A stretch of DNA of 64,000 nucleotides from Candidatus Saccharibacteria bacterium oral taxon 488 (GTDB lineage: Bacteria; Patescibacteriota; Saccharimonadia; Saccharimonadales; Saccharimonadaceae): contig CP040003.1 of assembly GCA_005697215.1 (NCBI GenBank), positions 1 to 64,000 on the forward strand, given 5' to 3'. A program made the position numbers and the translations under genes. This document shows positions 52,746 to 61,076 of the stretch, piece by piece (positions within the stretch are counted from its first letter, which is position 1; each line of letters begins with the position of its first letter). Below the pieces are notes generated by a model that had not been told where the DNA came from, made no database searches, and was given only the letters and a program-made list of their open reading frames with translations.

Positions 52746-53752
52746 TTAGCTTGCCGCGAATTCACTCACTAAATAAAACGACCCGGTAACAACGACGTAA
52801 GTATCAAGCTGCCGGGCTTTTTTGATGGCTTTCGCGAGGGCCTTGTCTGTATTATATTCAATCTCGACTGCAGATTTCATGAGGTGCTGGATGGTTTCTG
52901 GCGGTACGTTGCGGTGGTTTTTGCCGTAATTGGCGCTAAATGTGGTGGCGTAAGCCAGCTGTGCCAGACCGTCAATTATGGCAATTGATTCTGCCATTGA
53001 TGACCGCTTATTTTGCCCGAATGCTACTACGAAGATAGGCTTTTTATCCGGATATAATTTCCGCAATGAATCAATCAAAGCGCGGATTTTCTGGGGATTA
53101 TGCGCAACGTCAAATATGATGTTAACTCCATCAATGATACGTTTCTCTAATCGTCCGGGAATAGCGATATGCACGGATTTTTCCAGAACCTCTTTTGACA
53201 AAGGCGGCTTTTTATCTAGTGCCAGCCGCTTTTCAACGGCGCGGTATGCCAATGCCCAATTCCGCTGCTGAAAATCCGGCAGTATTTTCAGAAAATCGTC
53301 AATAATTGGCGAAGCAATTGAAAACTGCGAGAACTGTGACTCTGCATGTTGCCGAACAATCATTTCAATCTCAGAAGCTTGTCGGTTCATCACGACTGAA
53401 TCGCTTTGATGGATAATGCCAGCTTTTTCTTGGGCGATTTCTGTCAGAGTATTGCCTAATAATTCCGTATGGTCCAGTCCGATATCAGTGATGACGCGTA
53501 CAGTTGGCGAACGGAAAATCACGTTGGTCGTGTCCAGCCGTCCGCCAATTCCAACCTCAATTATGATATAATCAACTCCCATTTCCTTAAATAGCCAAAA
53601 ACTAAAAATCGTCAAAAATTCAAAATATGACAAGTGTAGTTTTGTTCGCCTCGTAGAAGTCGGTGAACTTTTGGAAGTAATGCAGATATTCTTGTTCGGG
53701 CGCTTAGCTCGTTCAAAAAATAAGTGACGTCGCGCATTGAGGCAAATTTCAT
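52746..53752 (-). pseudogene. folC: folC-like folylpolyglutamate/dihydrofolate synthase, 5'-deleted and frameshifted
   Basis: The intact C-terminal ~300 residues are FolC-like: YFEFLTIFSFWLFKE, VDYIIIEVGIGGRLDTTNV, DIGLDHTELLGNT, FDVAHNPQKI and VVTGSFYLV. The N-terminal ATP loop (GTNGKGS) is absent. Upstream coding traces lie in other frames: a short MKFASMRDVTYFLNELSAR piece in one and EYLHYFQKFTDFYEANKT in another. About 85 residues appear deleted and at least one frameshift is present. A TATAAT box (53763-53768) remains. Most likely nonfunctional. Confidence 0.75.
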
Positions 53753-53800
53753 ACCATATCTGATTATAGCAAAAATAGGTTGTAAAATTTACCAAATGTC

Positions 53801-53856
53801 TTGAAAAACACTATATGTAGCGGCTATAGTTAGTGTTGTACGCTATATATGTAGCG
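53801..53856 (+). promoter_or_regulatory. nrdA promoter with two NrdR-box-like sequences
   Basis: TTGAAA (53801-53806), an 18-bp spacer and TATAGT (53825-53830). ACACTATATGTAGCG (53808-53822) lies in the spacer and GCTATATATGTAGCG (53842-53856) just downstream; their cores are 32-34 bases apart. Both resemble NrdR boxes, which let the ATP-cone repressor NrdR shut off ribonucleotide reductase genes. NrdR itself is not in the window. The rest of the 53753-53950 gap shows no gene. Confidence 0.6.
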
Positions 53857-53950
53857 AACCCATAAATAAACAAAAAGGCAAATTATTCCATAGGGCCACC
53901 AGATAGGGGACTGGCGGCTGATTTTTAGCAGGGCAAATTAAGGAGGGTAC

Positions 53951-56353
53951 ATGCAACAAATCAACGTCATCAAGCGCGACGGTACGAAAGAGCTGTTTGA
54001 TGCCAATAAAATTAACGCGGCGATTTTGAAGGCTTGCGACGGGCTGCCAGATCAGGTTTCTAAAGTGGTACAGGTGGCGACCGAGTTGCAGCTGACGCTG
54101 TTCAATGGGATTACGACCGAGCAGCTGGACGAGGCGGTTATTCAGACAACGCTGCAGAATGTTAAGGATGATCCAGATTATGATAAAATCGCAGCTCGCT
54201 TGCTACTGAAGACTATTTATAAGAGTATTTTGGGCGATTACGAGACGGCAGACGAGTTAAAGAAATTGCATGCCCGGGAGTTTCCGAAGTTTGTTAAAGC
54301 GGCGGTCAAGGACGGTCTGCTTGATGAGCGGATGAGCGACGGGCGATTTGATTTGAAAAAATTGGGCGAAGCATTACGGCCAGAACGCGACGATCTCAGT
54401 AAATACCTCGGTGTGATGACTAATAAAAACCGCTACGCCTTGCGCAAACAAAGCGGCGACCCGCTGGAAACGCCGCAATTTACTCATATGCGTATCGCTA
54501 TGGGACTTAGCTACAATGAGCCAGATCCAACTGCGGCCGCGATTGAATTTTATGAACACATGAGCCAATTGGAGTACCTGCCGGGCGGTTCGACACGGGT
54601 TAATGCTGGCGGCTCCTTCCCGCAGCTCAGCAACTGCTTTTTACTAAATGTCGACGATGATATGGAGTCAATTGCCAAGAGTGTGCGCGATACGATGTTT
54701 ATCGCTAAGGGTACTGGCGGTATCGGCATCGGTTTTACTAAGTTGCGGGCAGCTGGCAGCCCGGTTAAAACCACTAACACTGAGTCAACCGGCCCGATTC
54801 CCTTTATGAAAATGATTGATACCGCACTGTTTGCGGTTAGCCGTAAGGGCAAGAAAGCTGGCGCAGCCGCCATTTATATGGAGAACTGGCACCTTAATTT
54901 CGGGCAATTTATTGATCTGCGTTCTAACTCTGGCGACCCGTATATGCGCACGCGCTTTGCCAACACCGCGGTATTTATCTCTGATGAATTTATGAAGCGG
55001 GTGCAGAAAGACCAAGATTGGTATCTGTTCGACCCAGCGGAAACGCCAGATTTGCCAGAGTTATACGGTGAGGAGTTTTCGGCGCGCTATAAAGAGTATG
55101 TCAAATTAGCGGAGGCTGGCAAACTGCGGGTCTTTGAAAAGATGTCAGCTCGCCAGCAATTCAAGCAGATTTTGACTAGCCTGCAGGCCACTAGCCACCC
55201 ATGGCTCACCTGGAAGGATACCATTAATGTGCGGGCGCTGAATAATAACACCGGTACAATTCATTTGTCCAACCTGTGTACGGAAATTACCCTGCCTCAA
55301 GACAAGGATAATATCGCCACCTGTAACTTGGTTAGTATCAATCTGTCGGCGTTTTTGCGTGAGGATAAGACGTGGGACTGGGACCGTTTACAAGAGGCTT
55401 CACGGGCGGCGATTCGGCAATTGGATAATCTGATCGATATTACTGAGACGCCAGTCAAAGAGGCGATGCACGCCAACCAGCAGACGAGGGCTGTTGGCCT
55501 GGGCATGATGGGTTTTTCGGATGTATTGGAAAAACTCGGTTATTGCTATGAATCGAGCGAAGCCTATGAGCTGATTGACCAATTGACGGAGTTTATCAGT
55601 TACCACGCCATCGACCAGTCAGCGGATTTGGCAGTCAAGCTAGGCAGCTATCCGACATATAAAGGCAGCGGCTGGAGTAAGGGCGTTTTGCCGATTGATA
55701 CAGTGGCGGAATTGTCGAATAATCGAAAGGTTAAGGTGAAAATTGACAGCAAAACCCGTCTAGATTGGGAGAAATTACGTAAAAAAGTTAAAAAAGGTAT
55801 GCGTAACGCCACACTGATGGCCATTGCACCGACCGCCAACATCGGTCATGTGGCGGGGACAACGCCGGGGATTGATCCGCAATTTGCCCAGATTTTTAGC
55901 CGTTCGACCTTGAATGGTAAGTTTCTGGAGGTAAACAATAATTTAGTACGCGACCTTAAGCAATTGAACCTGTGGGATGACATTAAAGAAGAGGTTTTTG
56001 CTAATCAGGGTGACATTCAAAATATTGATGCCATTCCTCAGAAACTGAAAGATGTCTATAAAACCAGCTTCCAGCTTAGTCCTTATGCCTTTATCGAGGT
56101 GGCAGCGCGGGCGCAAAAGTGGGTTGACCAGGCGATTAGCCGCAACATGTACCTGGAAACTCGCGATATTGATGAATACGTGGAGATTTATTCTGAAGCG
56201 TGGCGGCGCGGTCTGAAAACGACTTATTATCTGCATGTTAAGCCGCGTCATCAATCAGAGCAGACCACCGTGTCGGTAGAAAAACTAGCAGAACAGAAGA
56301 TCCGAACTGGCGCTAAAACGCGCGGTTTTGGCTTTGCTAAGGTTAATAAATAA
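53951..56353 (+). CDS. nrdA: Class I ribonucleotide reductase alpha subunit, lacking the C-terminal cysteine pair
   Basis: An 800-residue catalytic subunit that converts ribonucleotides to deoxyribonucleotides. It has an N-terminal ATP-cone (1-90), Cys229 in SNCFLLN, the radical Cys443 in NLCTE with Glu445, the partner Cys458 and YY in TTYYLHVK. After this motif only ~40 residues remain and none is Cys, whereas class I alphas normally end in a Cys pair that re-reduces the active site. A small downstream gene (57919) seems to supply that tail. GGAGG precedes the ATG. Confidence 0.94.
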   Translation: MQQINVIKRDGTKELFDANKINAAILKACDGLPDQVSKVVQVATELQLTLFNGITTEQLDEAVIQTTLQNVKDDPDYDKIAARLLLKTIYKSILGDYETADELKKLHAREFPKFVKAAVKDGLLDERMSDGRFDLKKLGEALRPERDDLSKYLGVMTNKNRYALRKQSGDPLETPQFTHMRIAMGLSYNEPDPTAAAIEFYEHMSQLEYLPGGSTRVNAGGSFPQLSNCFLLNVDDDMESIAKSVRDTMFIAKGTGGIGIGFTKLRAAGSPVKTTNTESTGPIPFMKMIDTALFAVSRKGKKAGAAAIYMENWHLNFGQFIDLRSNSGDPYMRTRFANTAVFISDEFMKRVQKDQDWYLFDPAETPDLPELYGEEFSARYKEYVKLAEAGKLRVFEKMSARQQFKQILTSLQATSHPWLTWKDTINVRALNNNTGTIHLSNLCTEITLPQDKDNIATCNLVSINLSAFLREDKTWDWDRLQEASRAAIRQLDNLIDITETPVKEAMHANQQTRAVGLGMMGFSDVLEKLGYCYESSEAYELIDQLTEFISYHAIDQSADLAVKLGSYPTYKGSGWSKGVLPIDTVAELSNNRKVKVKIDSKTRLDWEKLRKKVKKGMRNATLMAIAPTANIGHVAGTTPGIDPQFAQIFSRSTLNGKFLEVNNNLVRDLKQLNLWDDIKEEVFANQGDIQNIDAIPQKLKDVYKTSFQLSPYAFIEVAARAQKWVDQAISRNMYLETRDIDEYVEIYSEAWRRGLKTTYYLHVKPRHQSEQTTVSVEKLAEQKIRTGAKTRGFGFAKVNK

Positions 56354-56366
56354 AAGGAGGAACGAT

Positions 56367-56477
56367 ATGGAATATCAAGATACATTACCGGGAATTGATC
56401 TGTTGGCGAAGGAGGCGGCGCAGCGAGCTATCGGTCAGGAAGCGCTATTTGCCATCACCATAGAGGAGGACAACTAA
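56367..56477 (+). CDS. 36-residue peptide between nrdA and nrdB
   Basis: MEYQDTLPGIDLLAKEA begins the protein, which ends in an acidic EEDN. It has a strong AAAGGAGG site 7 bases before the ATG and abuts nrdB (TAAATG), so it is very likely translated. No family recognised. It may be a linker or regulatory peptide of the reductase, or a detached part of NrdA. Confidence 0.6.
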   Translation: MEYQDTLPGIDLLAKEAAQRAIGQEALFAITIEEDN

Positions 56478-57455
56478 ATGGGAATTTTAGGTTCAGGGCT
56501 GCGCGACGGCTTATCACTGCATCCAATTCGCTACCCATGGGCATACGATTTATACAACCAAGCAGTGGCTAATACCTGGTTTCCTAACGAGGTGCAGTTG
56601 GTGCAAGATTTGGCGGATTTTGAGAAACTCAGCAACGAGGAAAAGCATGCGCTCAAAACGGTCATTAGTTATCTTAACCCAAACGAGCTACTGATTAACA
56701 AGTCGCTGGCATTTGGTATTTACCCGTATGTCAACGCCGCTGAAGCGCAGCTCTATCTTTCAAAGCAGATGTGGGAAGAGGCTAACCACTTCATGACATT
56801 TGAATATATTATTGAGACCTTTCCGTTTGATCGTGAGGAGATTTATGCAGCGGGCTTTGGCAAAAAATCGCTGGCCGACAAGGCAGATTTCCAGAACAAG
56901 CACCTGGATGTGATGCTGGATCCAAACTTGGATATTTACTCTTTGGAGGGTAAGAAAGATTTTGTCCGCTCGCTGGTGGCGTATAATATTGTGCTGGAGG
57001 GCATTTGGTTCTATTCGGGCTTTATGGTCGGCATGAGTTTCCGTCAGCGTAACTTGCTGCGTAATGTCGGTACGTTGCTAGACTGGATCACCAAGGATGA
57101 GAATTTGCACTTAACCTTTGGTATTAACTTGCTGCTCACCATCTTGGACGAAAACCCAGAACTGCAAACCCAGGAATTTGCTGAGGAAATCCGCAACCTC
57201 ATCCTGCAGGCAGTTGAGCTGGAGAAAGAATACAACAAGGATATGCTGCCAAAGGGCATCTTGGGCCTAAACGCTGATTATGTCAATCAATACGTCATGC
57301 ACATGACTGACCGGCGCTTGGTTGAACTTGGATTTGAGCCGGAGTACAACGTAGCCAACCCAGCCAAATGGATGGCCACCGCAAATGACACTTTGGAATT
57401 GGTTAATTTCTTTGAGAGTACTAATACTAGCTATGAAGTAAATACCACGAAGTAA
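56478..57455 (+). CDS. nrdB: Ribonucleotide reductase beta subunit, class Ic-like (Phe at radical Tyr position)
   Basis: A 325-residue R2 subunit that holds the metal cofactor. The ligands can be aligned: Glu70, Glu101, His104, Glu174, Glu208 and His211, with the canonical spacings (31, 3, 34 and 3 residues). Position 108, where E. coli R2 has the radical Tyr122, is Phe, and the first ligand is Glu rather than Asp. Both features match Chlamydia class Ic (Mn/Fe) R2. GAGGAGG precedes the ATG, inside the upstream small gene. Confidence 0.94.
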   Translation: MGILGSGLRDGLSLHPIRYPWAYDLYNQAVANTWFPNEVQLVQDLADFEKLSNEEKHALKTVISYLNPNELLINKSLAFGIYPYVNAAEAQLYLSKQMWEEANHFMTFEYIIETFPFDREEIYAAGFGKKSLADKADFQNKHLDVMLDPNLDIYSLEGKKDFVRSLVAYNIVLEGIWFYSGFMVGMSFRQRNLLRNVGTLLDWITKDENLHLTFGINLLLTILDENPELQTQEFAEEIRNLILQAVELEKEYNKDMLPKGILGLNADYVNQYVMHMTDRRLVELGFEPEYNVANPAKWMATANDTLELVNFFESTNTSYEVNTTK

Positions 57456-57460
57456 CCACT

Positions 57461-57859
57461 ATGGACAAAATTACAACAGATATCTTAGACACCGTGGAAG
57501 TTGGCGCTTTGGCGACCGTCAATCGTGATAGAACACCTTTGATTACGCCACTTCACTTCGTCCGTTATAAAAATGACAACATTATTTGGATCTCTGACCG
57601 ACAGTCCCGCCATGCTGTTAACGCCTATCGCAGCGGTGTTGTAGAATTTGTCGTTTGGAATGATCAAAAGAGTGCTGTATTTTTGACAACAAAGGTGCGA
57701 GAGCTACCAGAGGAAGAGGAGGCGGCGGCCTTGGAGGTGTATGCCAACAAGCTGGGCGACTTCATGCCGCGGGTGGAACATAGGCAAATTTACATCATGC
57801 CAATCGGTCAAATTGATGAAAAAACTACAACAGGAAATTGGCTGCACTATATTGCATAA
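57461..57859 (+). CDS. Pyridoxamine 5'-phosphate oxidase-like flavin-binding protein
   Basis: A 132-residue protein of the split-barrel FMN-binding superfamily: GALATVNRDRTPLITPLHFV, WISDRQSRHAVNAY and EFVVWNDQ are typical. It follows nrdB by 5 bases and likely belongs to the reductase operon. A redox role for the reductase is a reasonable guess but is not shown. Confidence 0.75.
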   Translation: MDKITTDILDTVEVGALATVNRDRTPLITPLHFVRYKNDNIIWISDRQSRHAVNAYRSGVVEFVVWNDQKSAVFLTTKVRELPEEEEAAALEVYANKLGDFMPRVEHRQIYIMPIGQIDEKTTTGNWLHYIA

Positions 57860-57860
57860 G

Positions 57861-57906
57861 CGCTATATATAGCGTAATATAAGCGTAAGCGATACTAAAT
57901 ATATAG
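57861..57906 (+). promoter_or_regulatory. NrdR-box-like palindromes before the small tail gene
   Basis: CGCTATATATAGCG (57861-57874) is a perfect 14-bp palindrome; ACTAAATATATAG (57894-57906) is a weaker second copy about 33 bases on. Both resemble the boxes upstream of nrdA, linking the small gene to the reductase regulon. Confidence 0.6.
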
Positions 57907-57918
57907 AAAGACAGGAAC

Positions 57919-58092
57919 ATGAACGCAAGTCAAATTATTTCTGACGACATGACATTGGAAGAAAAATTGAATGCCATCGATGCGGCGATGCAGGCAGCGC
58001 AGGCGGTGGCTGATGAGCAGGCTAAGGCGAGCGGGGGTGTCGCTGCACCCATTGATCCGGCGAGTCTGACGATTTGCGATGGTTGTGAATAA
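57919..58092 (+). CDS. 57-residue protein resembling a detached NrdA C-terminal redox tail
   Basis: An Ala/Glu/Asp-rich helical N-terminus is followed by AAPIDPASLTICDGCE at the very end. A (C/A)PIDP stretch then a terminal C-x-x-C matches what I recall of class I reductase alpha C-termini, which NrdA here lacks. It could act in trans by docking on NrdA and shuttling electrons from thioredoxin. ACAGGAAC provides a moderate ribosome-binding site. Alternatives: a small NrdH-like redoxin or an unrelated metal-binding peptide. Confidence 0.6.
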   Translation: MNASQIISDDMTLEEKLNAIDAAMQAAQAVADEQAKASGGVAAPIDPASLTICDGCE

Positions 58093-58152
58093 AGCGATCA
58101 AAAATATACTTTGTTGTTGATATGTTATACTTAAGGCAACGTAAAGGGGTGT

Positions 58153-60636
58153 ATGGGGCTAACAATCAAAAAGCGACACAGTAACCTGCAAACTATCGGC
58201 TTGGTAGCCATGACGGCACTCATTGGAGTGTCGTTTTTATTACATCAGTTGACAGCTTCTGCTGCTGGGGCTAATTGGATGGACAATGATCCGGTGATAA
58301 AACACGTGCGACCGCTTGATTCGGCGGTTGATCCAAATGCTAATGTGCGCGGCCACTGCAAATTGGAAGCGGTAACGGTAGTAAAGACATATGATGATAA
58401 AGATCCGACAATGAAGCTGACGCTCTGTCTGAATGAATTTAATGGCTGGCGGTTTGGGCAGGCAAATGGGTGGTATGATGTGTATGCATCAAATGGCGGT
58501 CTCTTTTATAAGGTGAACAATCTTAGCGCAGTTCATTGGTTCAGGGGGACGGATACAATTATCGGCATGCACCGCGGGTATGCGTTTGACTATGATGAAA
58601 TCTCTCATCTAAAGAAATACCATAATTTCACCAAGCGCCTCACGATGAGTAGTAATAAAAAATATTTTGACTTTGATATGTCAAATCCAGCATTTTCACT
58701 TGATTATAAAGGAAAACCTATGTACGCCATCAGTTGGGGAATTTCTAACAACGGGCGATATCTCGTCTATTCTGGTAGCGCAAGACACGTTAATGCCTAT
58801 GATATATTCTCGCGTATTGATCTAGAAACGGGCGAGCGGAAGGTATTCGGCAGAGGATATTATGATCACACGCACAACGTAGAGCCGCAGCCGAGCGTGG
58901 CGGTGTCAAATGATGGAACGCAGGTGGTTATCGGTGGCACGGCGATATTCAAAGTATGGCGGATTACGCCCGAGTGCCTTATTGATCGTGATGCGATGAA
59001 GGACGAGTTTCGTGACCCGTGTCCGACGAGGATGATATACCCGAAGTTTTATGGTGATCAGTGGAAAAATATTGAGGCGTCACATGAGCGAATATCTGCG
59101 AACGATGACTTTACAGAATTAACGTATCAACATCGGGCGTTACGGGGTCAGGCGATCAACGAAGTGGTGACGATATCTATAACCAAGGATGAACCTCAAG
59201 CCTCTCGGCTCGACTATCTCGCAATGGGCGATTCGTATTCGAGTGGGGAGGGGGATATTCAGAATGGGGTGTCAAGTCATTATATTCGCGAAACTGGAGG
59301 TAAGGAGGACTGTCATCTCAGCAGTCGCTCATATCCATTTCTGCTCGCTAAGGCTTGGAACGTTCCGGATGGTAAATTTAATACGATAGCATGTAGCGGC
59401 GCAAGGGTAATACACGACTATATTTTTCGGTTAAAGTATTATTCTGGGCAGAATACCGTTACAAAGAAGAAGTTTACTGAGGGAAATAGAGATGAAATTA
59501 TTAAAAATACAAAAAGTAACTTCCTGCCAGGCTATATACCGCAGATAGAGTTTGTTAGAGAATACAAGCCTAAAGTTATCACGTTGACTGGTGGTGGTAA
59601 CGATGTGGGCTTTGGCGATATACTAGCGACGTGTAATGATACGGATACTTGCTCATACGCGGCGGATGATCGTGTGAAGCAACTACTGAAAGACAGCATT
59701 CATAATCAGTATGGTGTCACGAAGCTATTGGTTAAAAAGTTAAAGGAGGCTTCACCGGGGAGTAAGATTTACGTTGTTGGATACCCGCAGTTTATTGAAA
59801 AAGGGGAGCAGAATTGTTTTCTTAATGGCGGTCTTCTTAACCAGCGTGAACGAGCAGCCATATTTGATATGACGAAAGAAATGAACGAAGTACTTTGGAG
59901 GGCGGTGACAGATAGCGGGGTGCCCTTTGTTGATATTACAAATGCTCTATCTGGTGGTCGGTTATGTGGTGGTGATAAGTATATGACGGGTCTTCACAAT
60001 ATTTCTTTATCGCGTCTTAATGAGCAAAAGCAAAATCTCTATCATCCGAATCCAAATGGACATCTAAGAATTGCCAGACAAATATCTGAAAAGGTCGGAG
60101 GTGTGAAAAAAGCTTTTGGGGGAGACGTGGTTAATGCCGCCAAGGAAGGAAATTTTTATCAGGCGGCACCGATAACGCGGCGTATCAATAATGCTTCGCC
60201 TGTACGTGTAAAGTTAGGCGAGAAGTTACGCATATCTTCAGTGGATGATCAACTCATGCCGTACAGTACTGTACGGGCGACGCTTTATTCCACGCCTACC
60301 GACCTAGGTGCTCATATGGTTAGTGCGAGTGGTCAGTTGGACCTGACAATGAATTTGCCTAATGGAGTGCAGCCGGGAAGACATACACTGGTGCTTGTGG
60401 GGATGCTTCCTGATGGAAAGAGAGTTACATACTATGATTTTGTTACAGTTGAGCGACAAACCGACAGTGGCGTAGTCCAAAGTAAGACAAACAAGGATAG
60501 CTCCAGAGACGGGCTTGAGACAAGGTTATGGGCTGCGGTCATCACAAAGGGTGGTTATCGGGGCGCAGTATATTTCTATGGCTCAATCGTAGCGTTGATA
60601 ATAATGGTAATCGGGGGATTGTTATATGCATTTTAA
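58153..60636 (+). CDS. Membrane-anchored SGNH hydrolase, paralogue of the 34.8-kb gene
   Basis: An 827-residue protein with a signal/TM at about 15-38, an N-terminal ~300-residue domain that includes propeller-like repeats (ISNNGRYLVYS and VSNDGTQVVIG), an SGNH domain with MGDSYSSGEGD (about 356), TGGGNDVGFGD (about 478) and HPNPNGH (about 631), and a C-terminal TM (about 800-825). The SGNH part is clearly homologous to the 34807 gene, including the VITLT-GGNDV block. AAAGGGG precedes the ATG. Substrate unknown. Confidence 0.83.
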   Translation: MGLTIKKRHSNLQTIGLVAMTALIGVSFLLHQLTASAAGANWMDNDPVIKHVRPLDSAVDPNANVRGHCKLEAVTVVKTYDDKDPTMKLTLCLNEFNGWRFGQANGWYDVYASNGGLFYKVNNLSAVHWFRGTDTIIGMHRGYAFDYDEISHLKKYHNFTKRLTMSSNKKYFDFDMSNPAFSLDYKGKPMYAISWGISNNGRYLVYSGSARHVNAYDIFSRIDLETGERKVFGRGYYDHTHNVEPQPSVAVSNDGTQVVIGGTAIFKVWRITPECLIDRDAMKDEFRDPCPTRMIYPKFYGDQWKNIEASHERISANDDFTELTYQHRALRGQAINEVVTISITKDEPQASRLDYLAMGDSYSSGEGDIQNGVSSHYIRETGGKEDCHLSSRSYPFLLAKAWNVPDGKFNTIACSGARVIHDYIFRLKYYSGQNTVTKKKFTEGNRDEIIKNTKSNFLPGYIPQIEFVREYKPKVITLTGGGNDVGFGDILATCNDTDTCSYAADDRVKQLLKDSIHNQYGVTKLLVKKLKEASPGSKIYVVGYPQFIEKGEQNCFLNGGLLNQRERAAIFDMTKEMNEVLWRAVTDSGVPFVDITNALSGGRLCGGDKYMTGLHNISLSRLNEQKQNLYHPNPNGHLRIARQISEKVGGVKKAFGGDVVNAAKEGNFYQAAPITRRINNASPVRVKLGEKLRISSVDDQLMPYSTVRATLYSTPTDLGAHMVSASGQLDLTMNLPNGVQPGRHTLVLVGMLPDGKRVTYYDFVTVERQTDSGVVQSKTNKDSSRDGLETRLWAAVITKGGYRGAVYFYGSIVALIIMVIGGLLYAF

Positions 60637-61027
60637 AATTATCTCAGAAAAAGATAAACAACTATTCAAAAAACTAGCTAAGCACAAGAAAAAGATATGC
60701 TTAGGATTTGGTATACTTCTGTTCATCATCTTGCTCGTGGACGCTTCTCCTTTCGGCGCAAACAATGTTCAGTTGTACACGAAATGGGTTCAGTGCGGAA
60801 GGCGACCGTACGTAGGACAGTCTTTTTACGTTACCACAAAGGTTGATTATTATACCGTCAGCGGCCCTTTTATCGGGAGTAAATCTCTGTTGAATTCTAT
60901 TGAATTTTTCTGTACACCCCATGAAGCTGAACTGGCCGGCTATTCGGCGAATCCAAATAAGCCAGATTTTCCGCATTTAACTCCGGAAGAAAAAGCTGAT
61001 ATGTGGCGGCGGCGCCAGCAGCGGTGA
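60626..61027 (+). CDS. Small single-pass membrane protein
   Basis: A 133-residue protein with a basic cytoplasmic N-terminus, one TM (about 27-45) and an outer domain with two Cys (VQCGRRPY and EFFCTPHE). It overlaps the hydrolase by 11 bases, as the small membrane protein does behind the 34.8-kb hydrolase. No family recognised. Confidence 0.7.
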   Translation: MHFKIISEKDKQLFKKLAKHKKKICLGFGILLFIILLVDASPFGANNVQLYTKWVQCGRRPYVGQSFYVTTKVDYYTVSGPFIGSKSLLNSIEFFCTPHEAELAGYSANPNKPDFPHLTPEEKADMWRRRQQR

Positions 61028-61076
61028 TGGCTAAATATCTTCTGCTTTATACCAAAAAGTGTTACAATAGGGCCTC

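Noticed and set aside
57461..57859. Calling the flavin-type gene pdxH
   Set aside because: Only the general split-barrel fold is visible. It is shorter than PdxH and lacks recognisable PLP-site motifs, so no specific function was assigned.
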